Below are positions 29,025 to 38,018 of a DNA stretch of 53,316 nt, piece by piece (the first letter of the stretch is position 1; the number at the start of each line of letters is the position of its first letter). Origin of the DNA: Acidimicrobiales bacterium (lineage in GTDB: Bacteria > Actinomycetota > Acidimicrobiia > Acidimicrobiales > CADCSY01); assembly GCA_030446545.1 (NCBI GenBank), contig JAUJNB010000016.1:1-53316 (forward strand), given 5' to 3'. The position numbers were made by a program, and so were the translations under genes. Under the pieces are notes generated by a model that was not told where the DNA came from, made no database searches, and saw only the letters and a program-made list of their open reading frames with translations.

Positions 29025-30542
29025 GTGACCGACACCGACCTCCCCGACGACCCCCCCACCCCACCTGATACCAGCGAATCCGGCGACAGGCGCCGGCGCG
29101 GCCGGCCCAGGATGGTGCTCCGTCGCTCGGGCCGTGACCGGTATCTGGGTGGGGTGGCGGGCGGGATGGCGGCGGCGGTCGATCTGGACCCCGTGCTGGT
29201 CCGGGTGGCGATCGCGGTGGCGGCCGTCGTCTCCCCGGTGGCGGTGCTGGCGTACGTGGGAGCCTGGATCCTCGTGCCCGAGGAGGGCGACGATCGCTCT
29301 CTACTCGGTTCGGTCCGCCGACCGGGAGGCCTGCGGGCCCTGGGGGCTGCTCTGGCCCTCGGCCTGGGCGCCCTGGTGGTACTGCCCGATTTGCGCCCGG
29401 GCGGCTCGGCGGGGCTGCAGTTCGGCGTGGTGCTCATCGTCGCCGGCGTGGTGATGTTGTCCCGACCGACCCCTGGCCGGCGGTCGCCGGGCTCGGCCGG
29501 GGGTGGGTGGCCGGCTCCTGGCCCCGAGACCACGGTGCCATCCGGACCGCCGCCGCCCGAGCCCCCGTCCCCGCCGAGGCCATCCCGAGCGCCGAGGCCC
29601 CCCCGAGCGCCGAGGCCCCGGCCGTTCCTGGCCCCGCTGGTGGTCTCGGTCCTGGTCGTGATCTCCGGCGTGGTCGTCGCCCTCGACCGGAGCGGCACGA
29701 TCCTCCCGCCCGGTGCGATCCTCTCGCTCGCTCTGGTGGTGGTGGGGGCCGGACTGATGGTGAGCGTCCACTGGGGCCGGGCCCGGGGCCTCATCCTGGT
29801 CGGGGTGGCCCTGGTGCCGTTGTGGGCCGCCTTCTCGCCGAGCGACATCCCCCGGTTCCCCGGCACCGGGTCACACCGCTTCACCCCCTCGGCCGTCGTC
29901 GAGGTGGCCCCGGCCTACACCCTGGGATTCGGTGCCCTCGAGGTCGACCTCAGCGGCATGGGCGACGATTTCCGGTCGTTGACGACCGAGATCGGCCTGA
30001 CCGCAGGGCGAGCCACCGTGGTCGTCCCGGCCGAGGCCGAGGTGGTGGTCCGGGGCCGGATGGGACTGGGCGACGTGGAGTTGTGGGACGACCCTGAGCG
30101 GCGGGGCTACCGCACCAGGGACACGGGCGTGCTGGCCAACCGTCGTATCGCTCGCACCTACGCCCCCTACGAGGTGTCGTGCTACCGCGTGCTGGATGAC
30201 GGCGAGTGGCGGCGCGTCGGACCCGACGACCTCACTGCGGGCGAAGAGGTCGACGGCGACGGGTCAGCGGTGCCCACCACCACGGTGGTCGACACCTCGG
30301 TGCCTCCACCCGACGCGGGTGGTCCACCGACCGAGGGCGCAGCCGAACCGCCGCCGGCCTCCACCCCGGCAACCACCTCCACTTCCACCTCCACCTCGAC
30401 CACCCAGGCCCGTTCGCTGGTGGACGAGCTGGGGGAACCCTGCGTGGCCCGCAGTCCCGATCCCAACCCGCCGACGGTGACCCTCGACGTCACCATCGGC
30501 GCCGGTCGCCTGGAGGTGCACCGTGTCCCCACACCCGCTTGA
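29025..30542 (+). CDS. PspC-domain membrane protein
   Basis: A 505-aa protein from GTG 29025 (CACGAT lies six bases upstream, a weak leaderless -10). The PspC domain is RSGRDRYLGGVAGGMAAAVDLDPVLVRVA (seen as GGVAGGMA and DLDPVLVRV), followed by five to seven membrane helices interrupted by a Pro-rich loop, and an extracellular beta-rich region (EVDLSGMGDDFRSL, VVVPAEAEVVVRG) resembling the LiaF/cell-wall-stress C-terminal fold. A Thr/Ser-rich tail closes it. It is divergent from the PspC-kinase operon and probably modulates it. Confidence 0.85.
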   Translation: MTDTDLPDDPPTPPDTSESGDRRRRGRPRMVLRRSGRDRYLGGVAGGMAAAVDLDPVLVRVAIAVAAVVSPVAVLAYVGAWILVPEEGDDRSLLGSVRRPGGLRALGAALALGLGALVVLPDLRPGGSAGLQFGVVLIVAGVVMLSRPTPGRRSPGSAGGGWPAPGPETTVPSGPPPPEPPSPPRPSRAPRPPRAPRPRPFLAPLVVSVLVVISGVVVALDRSGTILPPGAILSLALVVVGAGLMVSVHWGRARGLILVGVALVPLWAAFSPSDIPRFPGTGSHRFTPSAVVEVAPAYTLGFGALEVDLSGMGDDFRSLTTEIGLTAGRATVVVPAEAEVVVRGRMGLGDVELWDDPERRGYRTRDTGVLANRRIARTYAPYEVSCYRVLDDGEWRRVGPDDLTAGEEVDGDGSAVPTTTVVDTSVPPPDAGGPPTEGAAEPPPASTPATTSTSTSTSTTQARSLVDELGEPCVARSPDPNPPTVTLDVTIGAGRLEVHRVPTPA

Positions 30543-30783
30543 TCGCCTGGCTCTGGTGGTCGGTCTCCCGCTCCTCGTCATCGGCCTGGTCGGTCTCCTC
30601 GACGACACCGATGTCGTCGATATCGGCTCCGGCTGGGTGGCGGTGGCCCTGCCCCTCGCCGTGGGGTTCCTCGGCATCGCCCTGTCCTTCGCCAACCTGC
30701 TTCGTGACCGCCCGGCCGCGACGGATCTCGAGGACCAGGAGGGACCCGTTGACCCCGATGACCGAGCGCTCCCGGTGCCGTAG
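30523..30783 (+). CDS. Small two-helix membrane protein
   Basis: An 86-aa protein starting at GTG 30523 inside the 3' end of the PspC gene (20-bp overlap, different frame). Two hydrophobic helices (LALVVGLPLLVIGLVGLL and WVAVALPLAVGFLGIALSF) are followed by an acidic tail. Probably a partner of the PspC protein; no family recognised. Confidence 0.65.
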   Translation: MSPHPLDRLALVVGLPLLVIGLVGLLDDTDVVDIGSGWVAVALPLAVGFLGIALSFANLLRDRPAATDLEDQEGPVDPDDRALPVP

Positions 30784-30805
30784 CCGGCCAGGACCGGGCC
30801 AGACC

Positions 30806-31600
30806 TCAGGCGTCGTTCCCCAGGAACCACCGCACCGCCTCGGCGGCGAGATCGGCAGGAACCTCATGGCCACCGGCGAACTCCCGGTAGCGGACCTCGT
30901 AGCCGGCCCGCTCCAGCCTCGGCACGGCTCTTCGGCTGGTGACGCCGATGGGAAGGACCTGGTCGTCGGTCCCGTGGGTGACGAAGAACGAGGGCGTCCC
31001 CCGGGTGTCGCCCGGTGACCAGAACCCTGGCGAGAAGGCGATGACGTGGGTGAAGAGCTGGCCGTTGTCGGCCCCGAGGGACAGGGCGTAGGAGGCACCG
31101 TCGGAGAAGCCGGCGATGGCGAGCCGGCCGGGATCGACGGCGGAATGGGCGAACACCTCCGCCAGGGCCGCGTCGAGGACGGCCACGTCGGGCCCGTAGC
31201 CCTCGAGCAGGAGGTCCCACGTGGGCCCACCCGACGAGGGCGCCAGCAGGATCAGGCCGGCCTCGTCGGCGAGCGGTCGCAGGAGCCCGATCCCATCCTC
31301 GGCTGTTCCCCCGGCGCCGTGGAGGAGCACGACCAGCGGCGAGGGCCTGTCCGGCGGTCGGCCCGGTGGGAGGTAGAGCGATGCGGTCCGGCCTGGGCCC
31401 AGGTCGAGGGTTCGCAACCCTGCGAACGCCTCTGTCGCCACCCCCGGCGAGCCGGGCTGGGCGAGCAGGTGCCCGTTCGTCGACGGTTGGAGGGAAGGGC
31501 CGGCGTTGTCACCCCCGCCTCGAGGGTTCCTGCGGTCGGCACCACACGACAGGACCAGCAACATGACGGCGGCCACGCCGGAGAAGAGCTGTCGGCGCAT
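30806..31600 (-). CDS. Lipoprotein alpha/beta-hydrolase (esterase/phospholipase-like)
   Basis: A 264-aa protein from ATG 31600 with a lipobox (MLLVLSC). Oxyanion region VVLLHGAGGTAEDG, nucleophile Ser in IAGFSDGASYAL, Asp in THGTDDQVLPIG, and His in AGGHEVP form a complete triad. Family resembles the poly(3-hydroxybutyrate) depolymerase/phospholipase group, probably acting outside the membrane. It lies eight bases after the PE-Pol gene on the same strand. Confidence 0.82.
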   Translation of the reverse strand: MRRQLFSGVAAVMLLVLSCGADRRNPRGGGDNAGPSLQPSTNGHLLAQPGSPGVATEAFAGLRTLDLGPGRTASLYLPPGRPPDRPSPLVVLLHGAGGTAEDGIGLLRPLADEAGLILLAPSSGGPTWDLLLEGYGPDVAVLDAALAEVFAHSAVDPGRLAIAGFSDGASYALSLGADNGQLFTHVIAFSPGFWSPGDTRGTPSFFVTHGTDDQVLPIGVTSRRAVPRLERAGYEVRYREFAGGHEVPADLAAEAVRWFLGNDA

Positions 31601-31608
31601 CCTCGGAC

Positions 31609-33147
31609 CTATACCGTCGGAAGGAGCTGCTGAAGCCCCACGAGCGGCGCGAGGGGATCGCCGACCGTTCGCACGCGGTCGACCACGCTGGTCACCGTCC
31701 AGTGGTCGGGCGCCAGGTCGGGATCCTCCAACTCCTCCCAGCGGATGGGGACCGACACGGGGGCGCCGGGGGCGGGTCGGGCACTGAAGGGGGCCACCAG
31801 GGTCTTGTTGATGGCGTTCTGGGTGTAGTCGAGGCGAGCGAGGCCGGCCCGCCGGTCCTTGTGCCACTCCCAGCTGACCAGGTCGGGGACGGTGTGGCCC
31901 ACGGCCCGGGAGACCTTCTCCACCCACGCCCGGGTGTCGGTGAAGGTGTACCCCGTCGCGACGGGTACCCAGATCTGCACCCCGCGCTGGCCGGTCAGCT
32001 TGGGCATGGCCGCCACCTGGAGGTGGGTGAGGGCGGTGCGGTAGAGGCGGGCCAGCACCAGCACGTCGTCGAAGGTGCTGGAGGGACCCGGATCGATGTC
32101 GATCAGTGCCCACGTGGGCTGGCGCACGTCAGGCAGCCGTGACGTCCAGGGGTGCAGTTCGAGGGCGCCGAAGTTGGCCATCCACACCAGGGAGGCCACG
32201 TCGTCGACGACGGCGTACCACTCGGTCTCCCCCGGATCGGCGTCGACGTTGCGCCAGCGGTTGAGCCACTCGGGGGCATGGCCGGGAAGCTCCTTGTGCC
32301 AGAAGCCGGGCCGCTCGACCCCGTCGGGGTACCGGTGGAGGTTCACCGGTCGCCCGGTGAGGTAGGGAAGCATGAACGGGGCGATCACCGCGTGGTAGCG
32401 CACGAGATCGCGCTTGGTGACGGCCGAGGCGCCGTTGCCCGCCGGGAAGAGCACCTTGTCCAAGTTGGTCAGCCGCACCTCGCGTCCCTGCAACGGCCAT
32501 GGCCCCGCTGGGCCCAGCTGGTCGAGCTCGGCCAGCTCCTCGGAGGTCGGCGGGTCCCACGACGGTCGGTGCGCCTGGCCCAGGGCGACGTTGGCCTCGC
32601 CGGCGGGCAGGTCGCTGCGCCACAACGCCTCGGGGGCGGTGGCCACCTGGTCGTTCGTGCGCCCGGTCTTGACCGAGCGGGGATGATCCTCGGGGTTCCA
32701 GCCGGCCACCGCGCGGTCGTCGTTCTTGTGGAGCAACAACCACTGCTCCCGGCCCGAACCACCCTCATCCCGGCGCACCAGGACGAAGCGGCCGACGAGC
32801 TTCTCGCCTTGGAGGTCGAAGTGCAGCTCGCCGTCGGCGATCGACTGCCCGGCGTCGCGGGAGCTCGCCGGTCGCCAGGTCCCCCAGTCCCAGACGATGA
32901 CATCACCCCCGCCGTACTCGCCCTTGGGGATGATCCCCTCGAAATCGAAGTACTCGATCGGGTGGTCCTCGACGTGCACGGCCAACTGCCTCGCCTGGGG
33001 ATCGAGCGTGGGCCCCTTGGGCACGGCCCAGCTGGCCAGCACCCCGTCGACCTCGAGCCGGACGTCGTAGTGGAGGCGTCGGGCCCGGTGTCGTTGGACC
33101 ACGAAGCGCCCGCCTGCGGTGCCTGCCGCCCGAGGTCCTCCACCCAA
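31609..33147 (-). CDS. LigD-like 3'-phosphoesterase plus polymerase/primase protein without ligase domain
   Basis: Repair protein. The N-terminal PE domain shows FVVQRHRARRLHYDVRLEVDG (in parts: RRLHYDVRLE), WAVPKGPTL, VHVEDHPIEYFDFEG and IPKGEYGGG. The C-terminal AEP polymerase domain shows RLTNLDKVLFP, ALIDIDPGPSS (catalytic Asp pair), KLTGQRGVQIWVPV and ARLDYTQNAINKTLVAP. There is no ATP-dependent ligase domain, and the order PE-Pol differs from mycobacterial LigD (Pol-PE-Lig). I chose TTG 33147, just before the PE domain and nine bases after TATCGT; the frame stays open to 33435 but that part is not protein-like and overlaps the divergent permease gene. Confidence 0.82.
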   Translation of the reverse strand: MGGGPRAAGTAGGRFVVQRHRARRLHYDVRLEVDGVLASWAVPKGPTLDPQARQLAVHVEDHPIEYFDFEGIIPKGEYGGGDVIVWDWGTWRPASSRDAGQSIADGELHFDLQGEKLVGRFVLVRRDEGGSGREQWLLLHKNDDRAVAGWNPEDHPRSVKTGRTNDQVATAPEALWRSDLPAGEANVALGQAHRPSWDPPTSEELAELDQLGPAGPWPLQGREVRLTNLDKVLFPAGNGASAVTKRDLVRYHAVIAPFMLPYLTGRPVNLHRYPDGVERPGFWHKELPGHAPEWLNRWRNVDADPGETEWYAVVDDVASLVWMANFGALELHPWTSRLPDVRQPTWALIDIDPGPSSTFDDVLVLARLYRTALTHLQVAAMPKLTGQRGVQIWVPVATGYTFTDTRAWVEKVSRAVGHTVPDLVSWEWHKDRRAGLARLDYTQNAINKTLVAPFSARPAPGAPVSVPIRWEELEDPDLAPDHWTVTSVVDRVRTVGDPLAPLVGLQQLLPTV

Positions 33148-33268
33148 CGAGGCGCCACGATACCGTCCCGCCCGCCGGCACGCCGATCGGCCTGGGCGAC
33201 GGGGGTAGCACCCCTCCTGCCAGGGGTGGTGCCTCCACCATTGTCCGTGGCGCCCGACACCGGGTTCG

Positions 33269-35590
33269 ATGACCCGGATGGGGCCGATCTGGTACCGCAT
33301 GGGCAGCGTGCTCCGGGCCCACCGGTTGAGGGCGGTGGCGTTGGCGATCGTCGTGGCTGCGGTCGGTGCCCTGGTGTTGACCCTGACTGCGGGTGTGGGC
33401 CGTACCTTCAGCGCCCCCGAGCGGTACCGCGCCACCCTGGGGGACGCCTACGACGTCTCCCTCGAACAGCAGAGCGGGCGCCCCCGGGTCGCCGAGGTCG
33501 AAGCGCTCCCGGCCGTGGCCGAGGTCGAACTCGCCACCTTCGTCTTCGGCGGGGTGACCGGCACGCAAGAGCCAGAGCCGGTCGAGGGATTCGTCTTCGC
33601 CGGCTCCCCTCGTGCGTTCGGGGCACGGGTGATCGACGGACGCGAGCCCCAGCGGGCGGCTCCCGGTGAGTTCGTCGCCACGCGGTCCTGGTTGTCCCAG
33701 GTGGGGGCCCGGCTGGGCGACCGGTTCCGGGTGCTGACCATCACCCAGGACCAGGCCGACGAGCGCGGCTTCGACGCGATCGATCCCGAGGCTCCGACGC
33801 TGCCCGCCACGCTCGTCGGGGTGATCGACGGGCCCAACGAGCTCCAGGACGAGACACCGCTCGCCTTGTTCGGGGAGGCGCTCCTCCATGCCGGCGACGT
33901 GGGTCTGTCCAGCAGCGTCGGGGTGGTGGCGCTCGGGCCCGGCGCCAACGTCGACGATCTCCGGGCCCAGCTCGACGCCCTGCCCGACGGAGAGGCGTTC
34001 GGTCTGGACAGCCTGGAGTGGGTGCCCGCCGACGTTCGTTCCGCGGTGCGGGCCCAGGGGCAGGGCCTGGCGGTGGTGGCGGCCATCGTCGCCCTCGCCG
34101 CCATCGCGGTCACGGGTCAGCTGCTGAGCCGCCAGGTGCGCCTCCCTGCGGCCCAGCGTCTGACCATGAGCGCCCTTGGCCTCACCCCGGCCCAGGTCGT
34201 CGGAGACCCGCTGTGCTCCACCGCGCTGCCCATCGCCGCCGGGTCCATGGCGGCCGGAGCGCTGGCCTTCGCCGCCTCCGGGGTGTTCCCGGTGGGATTC
34301 GTGGAGCGGGTCGAGCCCAGTCCCGGGTTGCTCTTCGATCCACTCGTGCACGGGCTCGGAGCCATCCTGCTCGCGGCCCTCCTCCTGGCATGGGTGCTCG
34401 TCGCCCTGCTCGTCGGCGACCGGGAGATCCGAGTGCCGCGGCGCCCGGGGCTGGCGGACCAGGTGGCCAGCCGGCTGCGCCCGGCGTCAGCGGCCGTCGG
34501 GATGCGCTTCGCCCTCACCCGCCATCCTCGCGACCCCTCGGTGCGAGCGCCGATCATCGGGCTGATGCTCGTGCTGGGCGTGCTGGTCGGCGCCCTCACC
34601 TACGGGGCGAGCGTCGGTCGCCTCATCGACGAGCCGGCACGTTACGGGTACAACTTCGACTTCGCCACGGGCGCCGGAGGCGACGAGGTACCCGAGGAGG
34701 TGCGCGCCCTGTTGGAGGAGGACCCCGACGTGGCCGACGCCACCCTCTACGGCACGCTCCTGGCCAGCGTGGGTTCCGTATCGTTGGACGTCACCGGGAT
34801 GCAGCCCCTCCGGGGCAGGCTGGAGCCAGACCTCCTCTCCGGTCGGCTCCCCGGCAACGGGGAGGAGATCGTCCTCGGGCGTGTCGCGGCCCGCCAGCTG
34901 GGCGTGGAGGAGGAGGACGAGCTGGTCGTGGCCGGAGCAGCGGGACCGGTTCCGTTTAAGGTCACCGGGCTGGCGGTGATCCCGAGCGTCGAGGGGGGCG
35001 ACGGCATCGGCGAAGGTGGCGTGGTCACCCTGGAGGGACTTCGGCGCCTCGACCCTGACGCTCGCCTGGGCGTGGCCGCGGTCCGGCTGCGGTCGGGAGC
35101 GACGGGCGCAGCGGCGCGAGTCGGTGAGATGCTCGGGAGCCCGGTCGGGCTGCCCGACCCGCCATCGAGAATCCTCAACCTCGAGCGGGTGCGCTCCACG
35201 CCGTTCATCGTGGCCGGCTCCCTGGCGGCACTGGCGCTTTTGAGCATGTCCCACCAGCTGATCACCTCGGTCCGGCGCCGGCGCCGAGACCTGGCGGTGC
35301 TGCGAGCGCTCGGCGCCGGCCGTCGCTGGGTGGGCAGCATCCCCCACTGGCAGGTGACGGTCCTGGCGGTGGCCGTGGCCTCGCTGGCCCTCCCGCTGGG
35401 CGTCGTGGCAGGACGGCTCGTGTCCCAGGCCGAGATCAACGGCATCGGGGCCAGGAGCGACGTCAACATCCCCTACGCCATGCTGGGCGCCACGGTCCTG
35501 GGCCTCCTGGCCCTCGGCAATGTCGCCGCCGCCCTGCCTGCTCGACGGGTCCGCCGTGAGACTCCCGCCAGAACCCTCGCCGCCGAGTGA
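33269..35590 (+). CDS. FtsX-like ABC transporter permease (MacB/LolC type)
   Basis: A 773-aa membrane protein: N-terminal helix (LRAVALAIVVAAVGALVLTLTAG), a large extracytoplasmic domain (about residues 45-260), a cluster of helices in the middle (LAVVAAIVALAAIAVTG, LLAALLLAWVLVALLVG), another periplasmic-like domain, and a C-terminal FtsX block (LLSMSHQLITSVRRRRRDLAVLRALGAGRRWVG). Such permeases move or remodel envelope components using a partner ATPase, but none is encoded next to it. It is divergent from the PE-Pol gene. Confidence 0.82.
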   Translation: MTRMGPIWYRMGSVLRAHRLRAVALAIVVAAVGALVLTLTAGVGRTFSAPERYRATLGDAYDVSLEQQSGRPRVAEVEALPAVAEVELATFVFGGVTGTQEPEPVEGFVFAGSPRAFGARVIDGREPQRAAPGEFVATRSWLSQVGARLGDRFRVLTITQDQADERGFDAIDPEAPTLPATLVGVIDGPNELQDETPLALFGEALLHAGDVGLSSSVGVVALGPGANVDDLRAQLDALPDGEAFGLDSLEWVPADVRSAVRAQGQGLAVVAAIVALAAIAVTGQLLSRQVRLPAAQRLTMSALGLTPAQVVGDPLCSTALPIAAGSMAAGALAFAASGVFPVGFVERVEPSPGLLFDPLVHGLGAILLAALLLAWVLVALLVGDREIRVPRRPGLADQVASRLRPASAAVGMRFALTRHPRDPSVRAPIIGLMLVLGVLVGALTYGASVGRLIDEPARYGYNFDFATGAGGDEVPEEVRALLEEDPDVADATLYGTLLASVGSVSLDVTGMQPLRGRLEPDLLSGRLPGNGEEIVLGRVAARQLGVEEEDELVVAGAAGPVPFKVTGLAVIPSVEGGDGIGEGGVVTLEGLRRLDPDARLGVAAVRLRSGATGAAARVGEMLGSPVGLPDPPSRILNLERVRSTPFIVAGSLAALALLSMSHQLITSVRRRRRDLAVLRALGAGRRWVGSIPHWQVTVLAVAVASLALPLGVVAGRLVSQAEINGIGARSDVNIPYAMLGATVLGLLALGNVAAALPARRVRRETPARTLAAE

Positions 35591-35620
35591 GTGGCCCCGG
35601 CCAAGACCGAGGCGTCAGAC

Positions 35621-36082
35621 CTAGGCGTCGTGGTAGCGCCGGGAAGGTGTCCCCGGCGGGTGGAGCACCCCGGGTTGCGCATCCGGGTTGCTCACGCACA
35701 CCTCTGCTTCGAGACCGTCGGGGTCCCGGAAGAACAGGCTGAGGACGGGCCCGAAGTCGGTGACGAACCCATCGCTGGCCCCACGACCGACGAGCCGATC
35801 ACGGATGGTGTCAAAGGAATCGAGTGAGGCCGCCTGGAACCCGAGATGATCGATTCGACCTCGCCCGAACATCGGCGTCTGCCGACGTGCTTCGTCGTTT
35901 CCGGCGATCTCGAAGACGTTGAGCTCAGCCGTGGGACCGACCTTCACCAACGTGAGGCGGAATCCCTCCTCGTCTCGCAGGGTTCCGTCGACGGTCGCCC
36001 CGAACACCTCGCCGTAGAAGGCGGTCAGCCGATCGGTGTCGGACGTCAGCACGGCAACGTGGTTGATCCCGTCGAGGAGCAC
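35621..36082 (-). CDS. VOC family protein (glyoxalase/dioxygenase fold)
   Basis: A 153-aa protein from GTG 36082. INHVAVLTSDTDRLTAFYGEVFGA opens the first beta-alpha-beta module (in parts: INHVAVLT and FYGEVFGA), IDHLGFQAASLDSFD the second, and FFRDPDGLEAEVC supplies the metal-ligand Glu. His in INHVAV and His in DHLGF are likely metal ligands. The substrate cannot be inferred; it stands alone between the permease and a DUF222-HNH gene. Confidence 0.85.
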   Translation of the reverse strand: MLLDGINHVAVLTSDTDRLTAFYGEVFGATVDGTLRDEEGFRLTLVKVGPTAELNVFEIAGNDEARRQTPMFGRGRIDHLGFQAASLDSFDTIRDRLVGRGASDGFVTDFGPVLSLFFRDPDGLEAEVCVSNPDAQPGVLHPPGTPSRRYHDA

Positions 36083-36220
36083 GTCGTCATTCTGCCTGAC
36101 ACGTACGGCTCGGACTCAACCCCGACACGCGGCCCCCTGCGGGACCGTACCGGCCGACCCGCGGCTCACGACGACGTCGGGTGCCGGTGAATGACCCTCC
36201 AGTGGTCTTGCCGCAACGGG

Positions 36221-36255
36221 TTGCCCATGACGCAGTACACCTGTACGATACAGGG
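36221..36255 (+). promoter_or_regulatory. Leaderless promoter of the second DUF222-HNH gene
   Basis: TTGCCC (36221-36226), 17-bp spacer, TACGAT (36244-36249), then six bases to GTG 36256. A CTGTA-CGA-TACAG dyad covers the -10 (36241-36253), like the dyad before the first DUF222-HNH gene. Confidence 0.6.
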
Positions 36256-37403
36256 GTGGTGCTGGACGAGCTGGAGTCGGTGGTCGGCCGGTTGTGCGAC
36301 ACCGATCCCGAGGCCCTGGCCGACGGGGAGTCCATCGAGGTGCTGCACCGCTGCCTGGCCCGCCTGGAAGCGACCACCACCAGAGCCACCGCGGCCTTTG
36401 ACGCCAGCCGGGCCTGGGAGGCCGGCGGGGCCCGCTCGTGCTCGGCCTGGCTGGCCCGGCGCTGCGGCCTTCCCTCCTCCACCGCTCGCCGGCGGGTGCA
36501 CCTCGGGCGCTCCCTTCGCCACCTGCCCCAGGCCGAGGCGGCCTGGCTGTCCGGGGCGCTGGGTGAGGCCCAGGTGGGCGCCCTGGCCAGGGCCCGCACC
36601 CCGGCCACCGAGGAGGCCCTGGCCCGGGACGAGGAGCTGTTGGTGGGCGAGGCCGAGCGGCTGCGCTTCGACTCCTTCGTGCGGGTGTTGGCCTACTGGA
36701 GCCAGCACGCCGATCCCGACGGGGCCGAGGACGACGCCGCCTCGGGCCGAGCGGCCCGGCGCTTCCAGCTGTCGCAGAGCTGGGAGAACATGTGGTTCGG
36801 GGACCTGGTGCTCGATCCCATCAGCGGGGAGGTGCTGGCCAACCAGTTGCACCACATCGAGTCCGAGCTCTTCGAGGCCGACTGGGCGAGGCCCGGGCCC
36901 GCCTGGGCGAGGGGGCCACCTCCGCCGACCTGGCCCGTACCCCGGCGCAGCGCCGGGCCGACGCCATGGTGGAGATGGCCCGTCGGGCCGGCTCGGTTCC
37001 CGAGGGGGCCCGGCGCCCCGAGCCCCTGTTCACCGTGCTGGTGGGCTACGAGACCCTGGCTGGGCGGATCTGTGAGTTGGCCAACGGCGCCGTGGTCAGC
37101 CCCGGCTCGCTGGTGGACTGGCTGGACGAGGCCTGGGTGGAGCGGGTGGTCTTCGACGGACCTTCCCGGGTCATCGACGTGGGGGTGACCCGGCGCCTGT
37201 TCGACGGGGCCACCAGACGGGCCGTGCAGGTGCGGGACCGGGAGTGCTTCCACGACACCTGCGACGAGCCGGCCGAGCACTGCCAGATCGACCACATCGA
37301 GCCCTGGAGCGCCGGCGGGGCCACCACCGCCGCCAACGGGCGGCCCGCCTGTGGCCACCACAACCGGGCCCGCCATCGACGAAGCTCGCCGCCGGCCCCG
37401 TAG
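36256..37403 (+). pseudogene. DUF222 / HNH endonuclease (13E12 type), single-base frameshift
   Basis: DUF222 region from GTG 36256 (VLDELESVVGRLCDTD, then CSAWLARRCGLPSSTARRRVHLGR, ISGEVLANQLHHIESELFEADW) in one frame, continuing as EARARLGEGATSADLARTPAQRRADAMVEMARRAG and an HNH domain (CFHDTCDEPAEHCQIDHIEPWSAGG, CGHHNRARH) in another. One missing base near 36888 (DWA/EARARL) explains the break. The HNH residues are intact. With the copy at 8636-9852 it makes a pair of related genes with single-base lesions at different sites. Confidence 0.8.
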
Positions 37404-37519
37404 GGGGCGGCGGCGCTGGAACGGTGTGCCCACAGGATCGCGGGAGGGGTTGGTCCGACAGCCGGAATCCTCCGCAGCCGACTCTGGCGCCGCGGCACCG
37501 GCTACCATCTACCGACCTT

Positions 37520-37593
37520 GGTCGGGTAGCTCAGTTGGCAGAGCGCGCCTGAAAAGCGCGAGGTCACCGGATCGACGCCGGTCCCGACCACCA
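37520..37593 (+). tRNA. tRNA-Phe-like (GAA), two bases short in the D/anticodon region
   Basis: Acceptor GGTCGGG pairs with CCCGACC, discriminator A and encoded CCA follow. Anticodon loop CTGAAAA gives GAA (Phe), closed by CGCGC/GCGCG. T stem ACCGG/CCGGT is perfect but its loop starts with A (ATCGACG) where bacterial tRNAs have T54. Total length with CCA is 74: the CGCGC stem shares a C with the D stem, as though one CG unit of a GCGCGC run were lost. It may be a damaged or element-derived tRNA, or an assembly slip. Confidence 0.7.
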
Positions 37594-37605
37594 CAAAAGT
37601 GCAGG
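37549..37605 (+). repeat. attL: 57-bp direct repeat (tRNA-Phe 3' half)
   Basis: Runs from the anticodon loop of the tRNA to 12 bp beyond its CCA. An exact copy is at 42158-42214 in the same orientation. Identity starting at the anticodon loop is the classic crossover zone of tRNA-targeting tyrosine integrases. Confidence 0.85.
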
Positions 37606-38018
37606 TCAGAAGGGGCATGTCTCTGACTGACACTCTTCCCGAGCTCGACGATCCCGCGAGGATCCCGCGGGCGAGTCCGCAGCCGGTCGTCGGAACTTCC
37701 TGGCCTTGCTGAATTCACCACGACGAGTGGGTTTTTCCGGGCAGCGAGGCAGCGCGCCACGTGGGCTTATGTGACGGGCAGCGTGGGTTGGCCGGTCGTG
37801 GTGTGCGGCCTTCTCCACGAGTCGATGGTGTTCTCCGGGAGATCATGGTACGGCGGTACGCCGACCTGCCTGGTTGCCCGTAACTGCAGGTCAACGGTGC
37901 TGGTGGTGACCGCTCGTGACTGCACAACACCGTGTTTTGCCTTCTCTTGTGGTGCAGATGTGGTGCAACGCAGCGGTTCCACCGCTAACACGCTCCCAGG
38001 AGGAGGCGTCGCCTATGC
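37606..38018. other. No recognisable gene
   Basis: 413 bases with only short, unconvincing frames. It holds the left set of ATCCCGCG repeats (37651-37669). A GGAGGAGG sits at about 37999, just before the IstB remnant, which could be the old ribosome-binding site of that gene. Confidence 0.5.
37651..37669 (+). repeat. Left arm-type repeats: two ATCCCGCG at 11-bp period
   Basis: ATCCCGCG at 37651-37658 and 37662-37669, starting 45 bp inside the left 57-bp repeat. The stretch CGACGATCCCGCGAG+ATCC (37646-37665) matches 19 of 20 bases at 42018-42037 near the other end. Resembles integrase arm-binding sites. Confidence 0.5.

Noticed and set aside
32469..33260. Alternative frame supplying another N terminus for the PE-Pol protein
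   Set aside because: The first 50 residues are plausible but no domain supports them, and the PE domain is complete in the main frame from TTG 33147.
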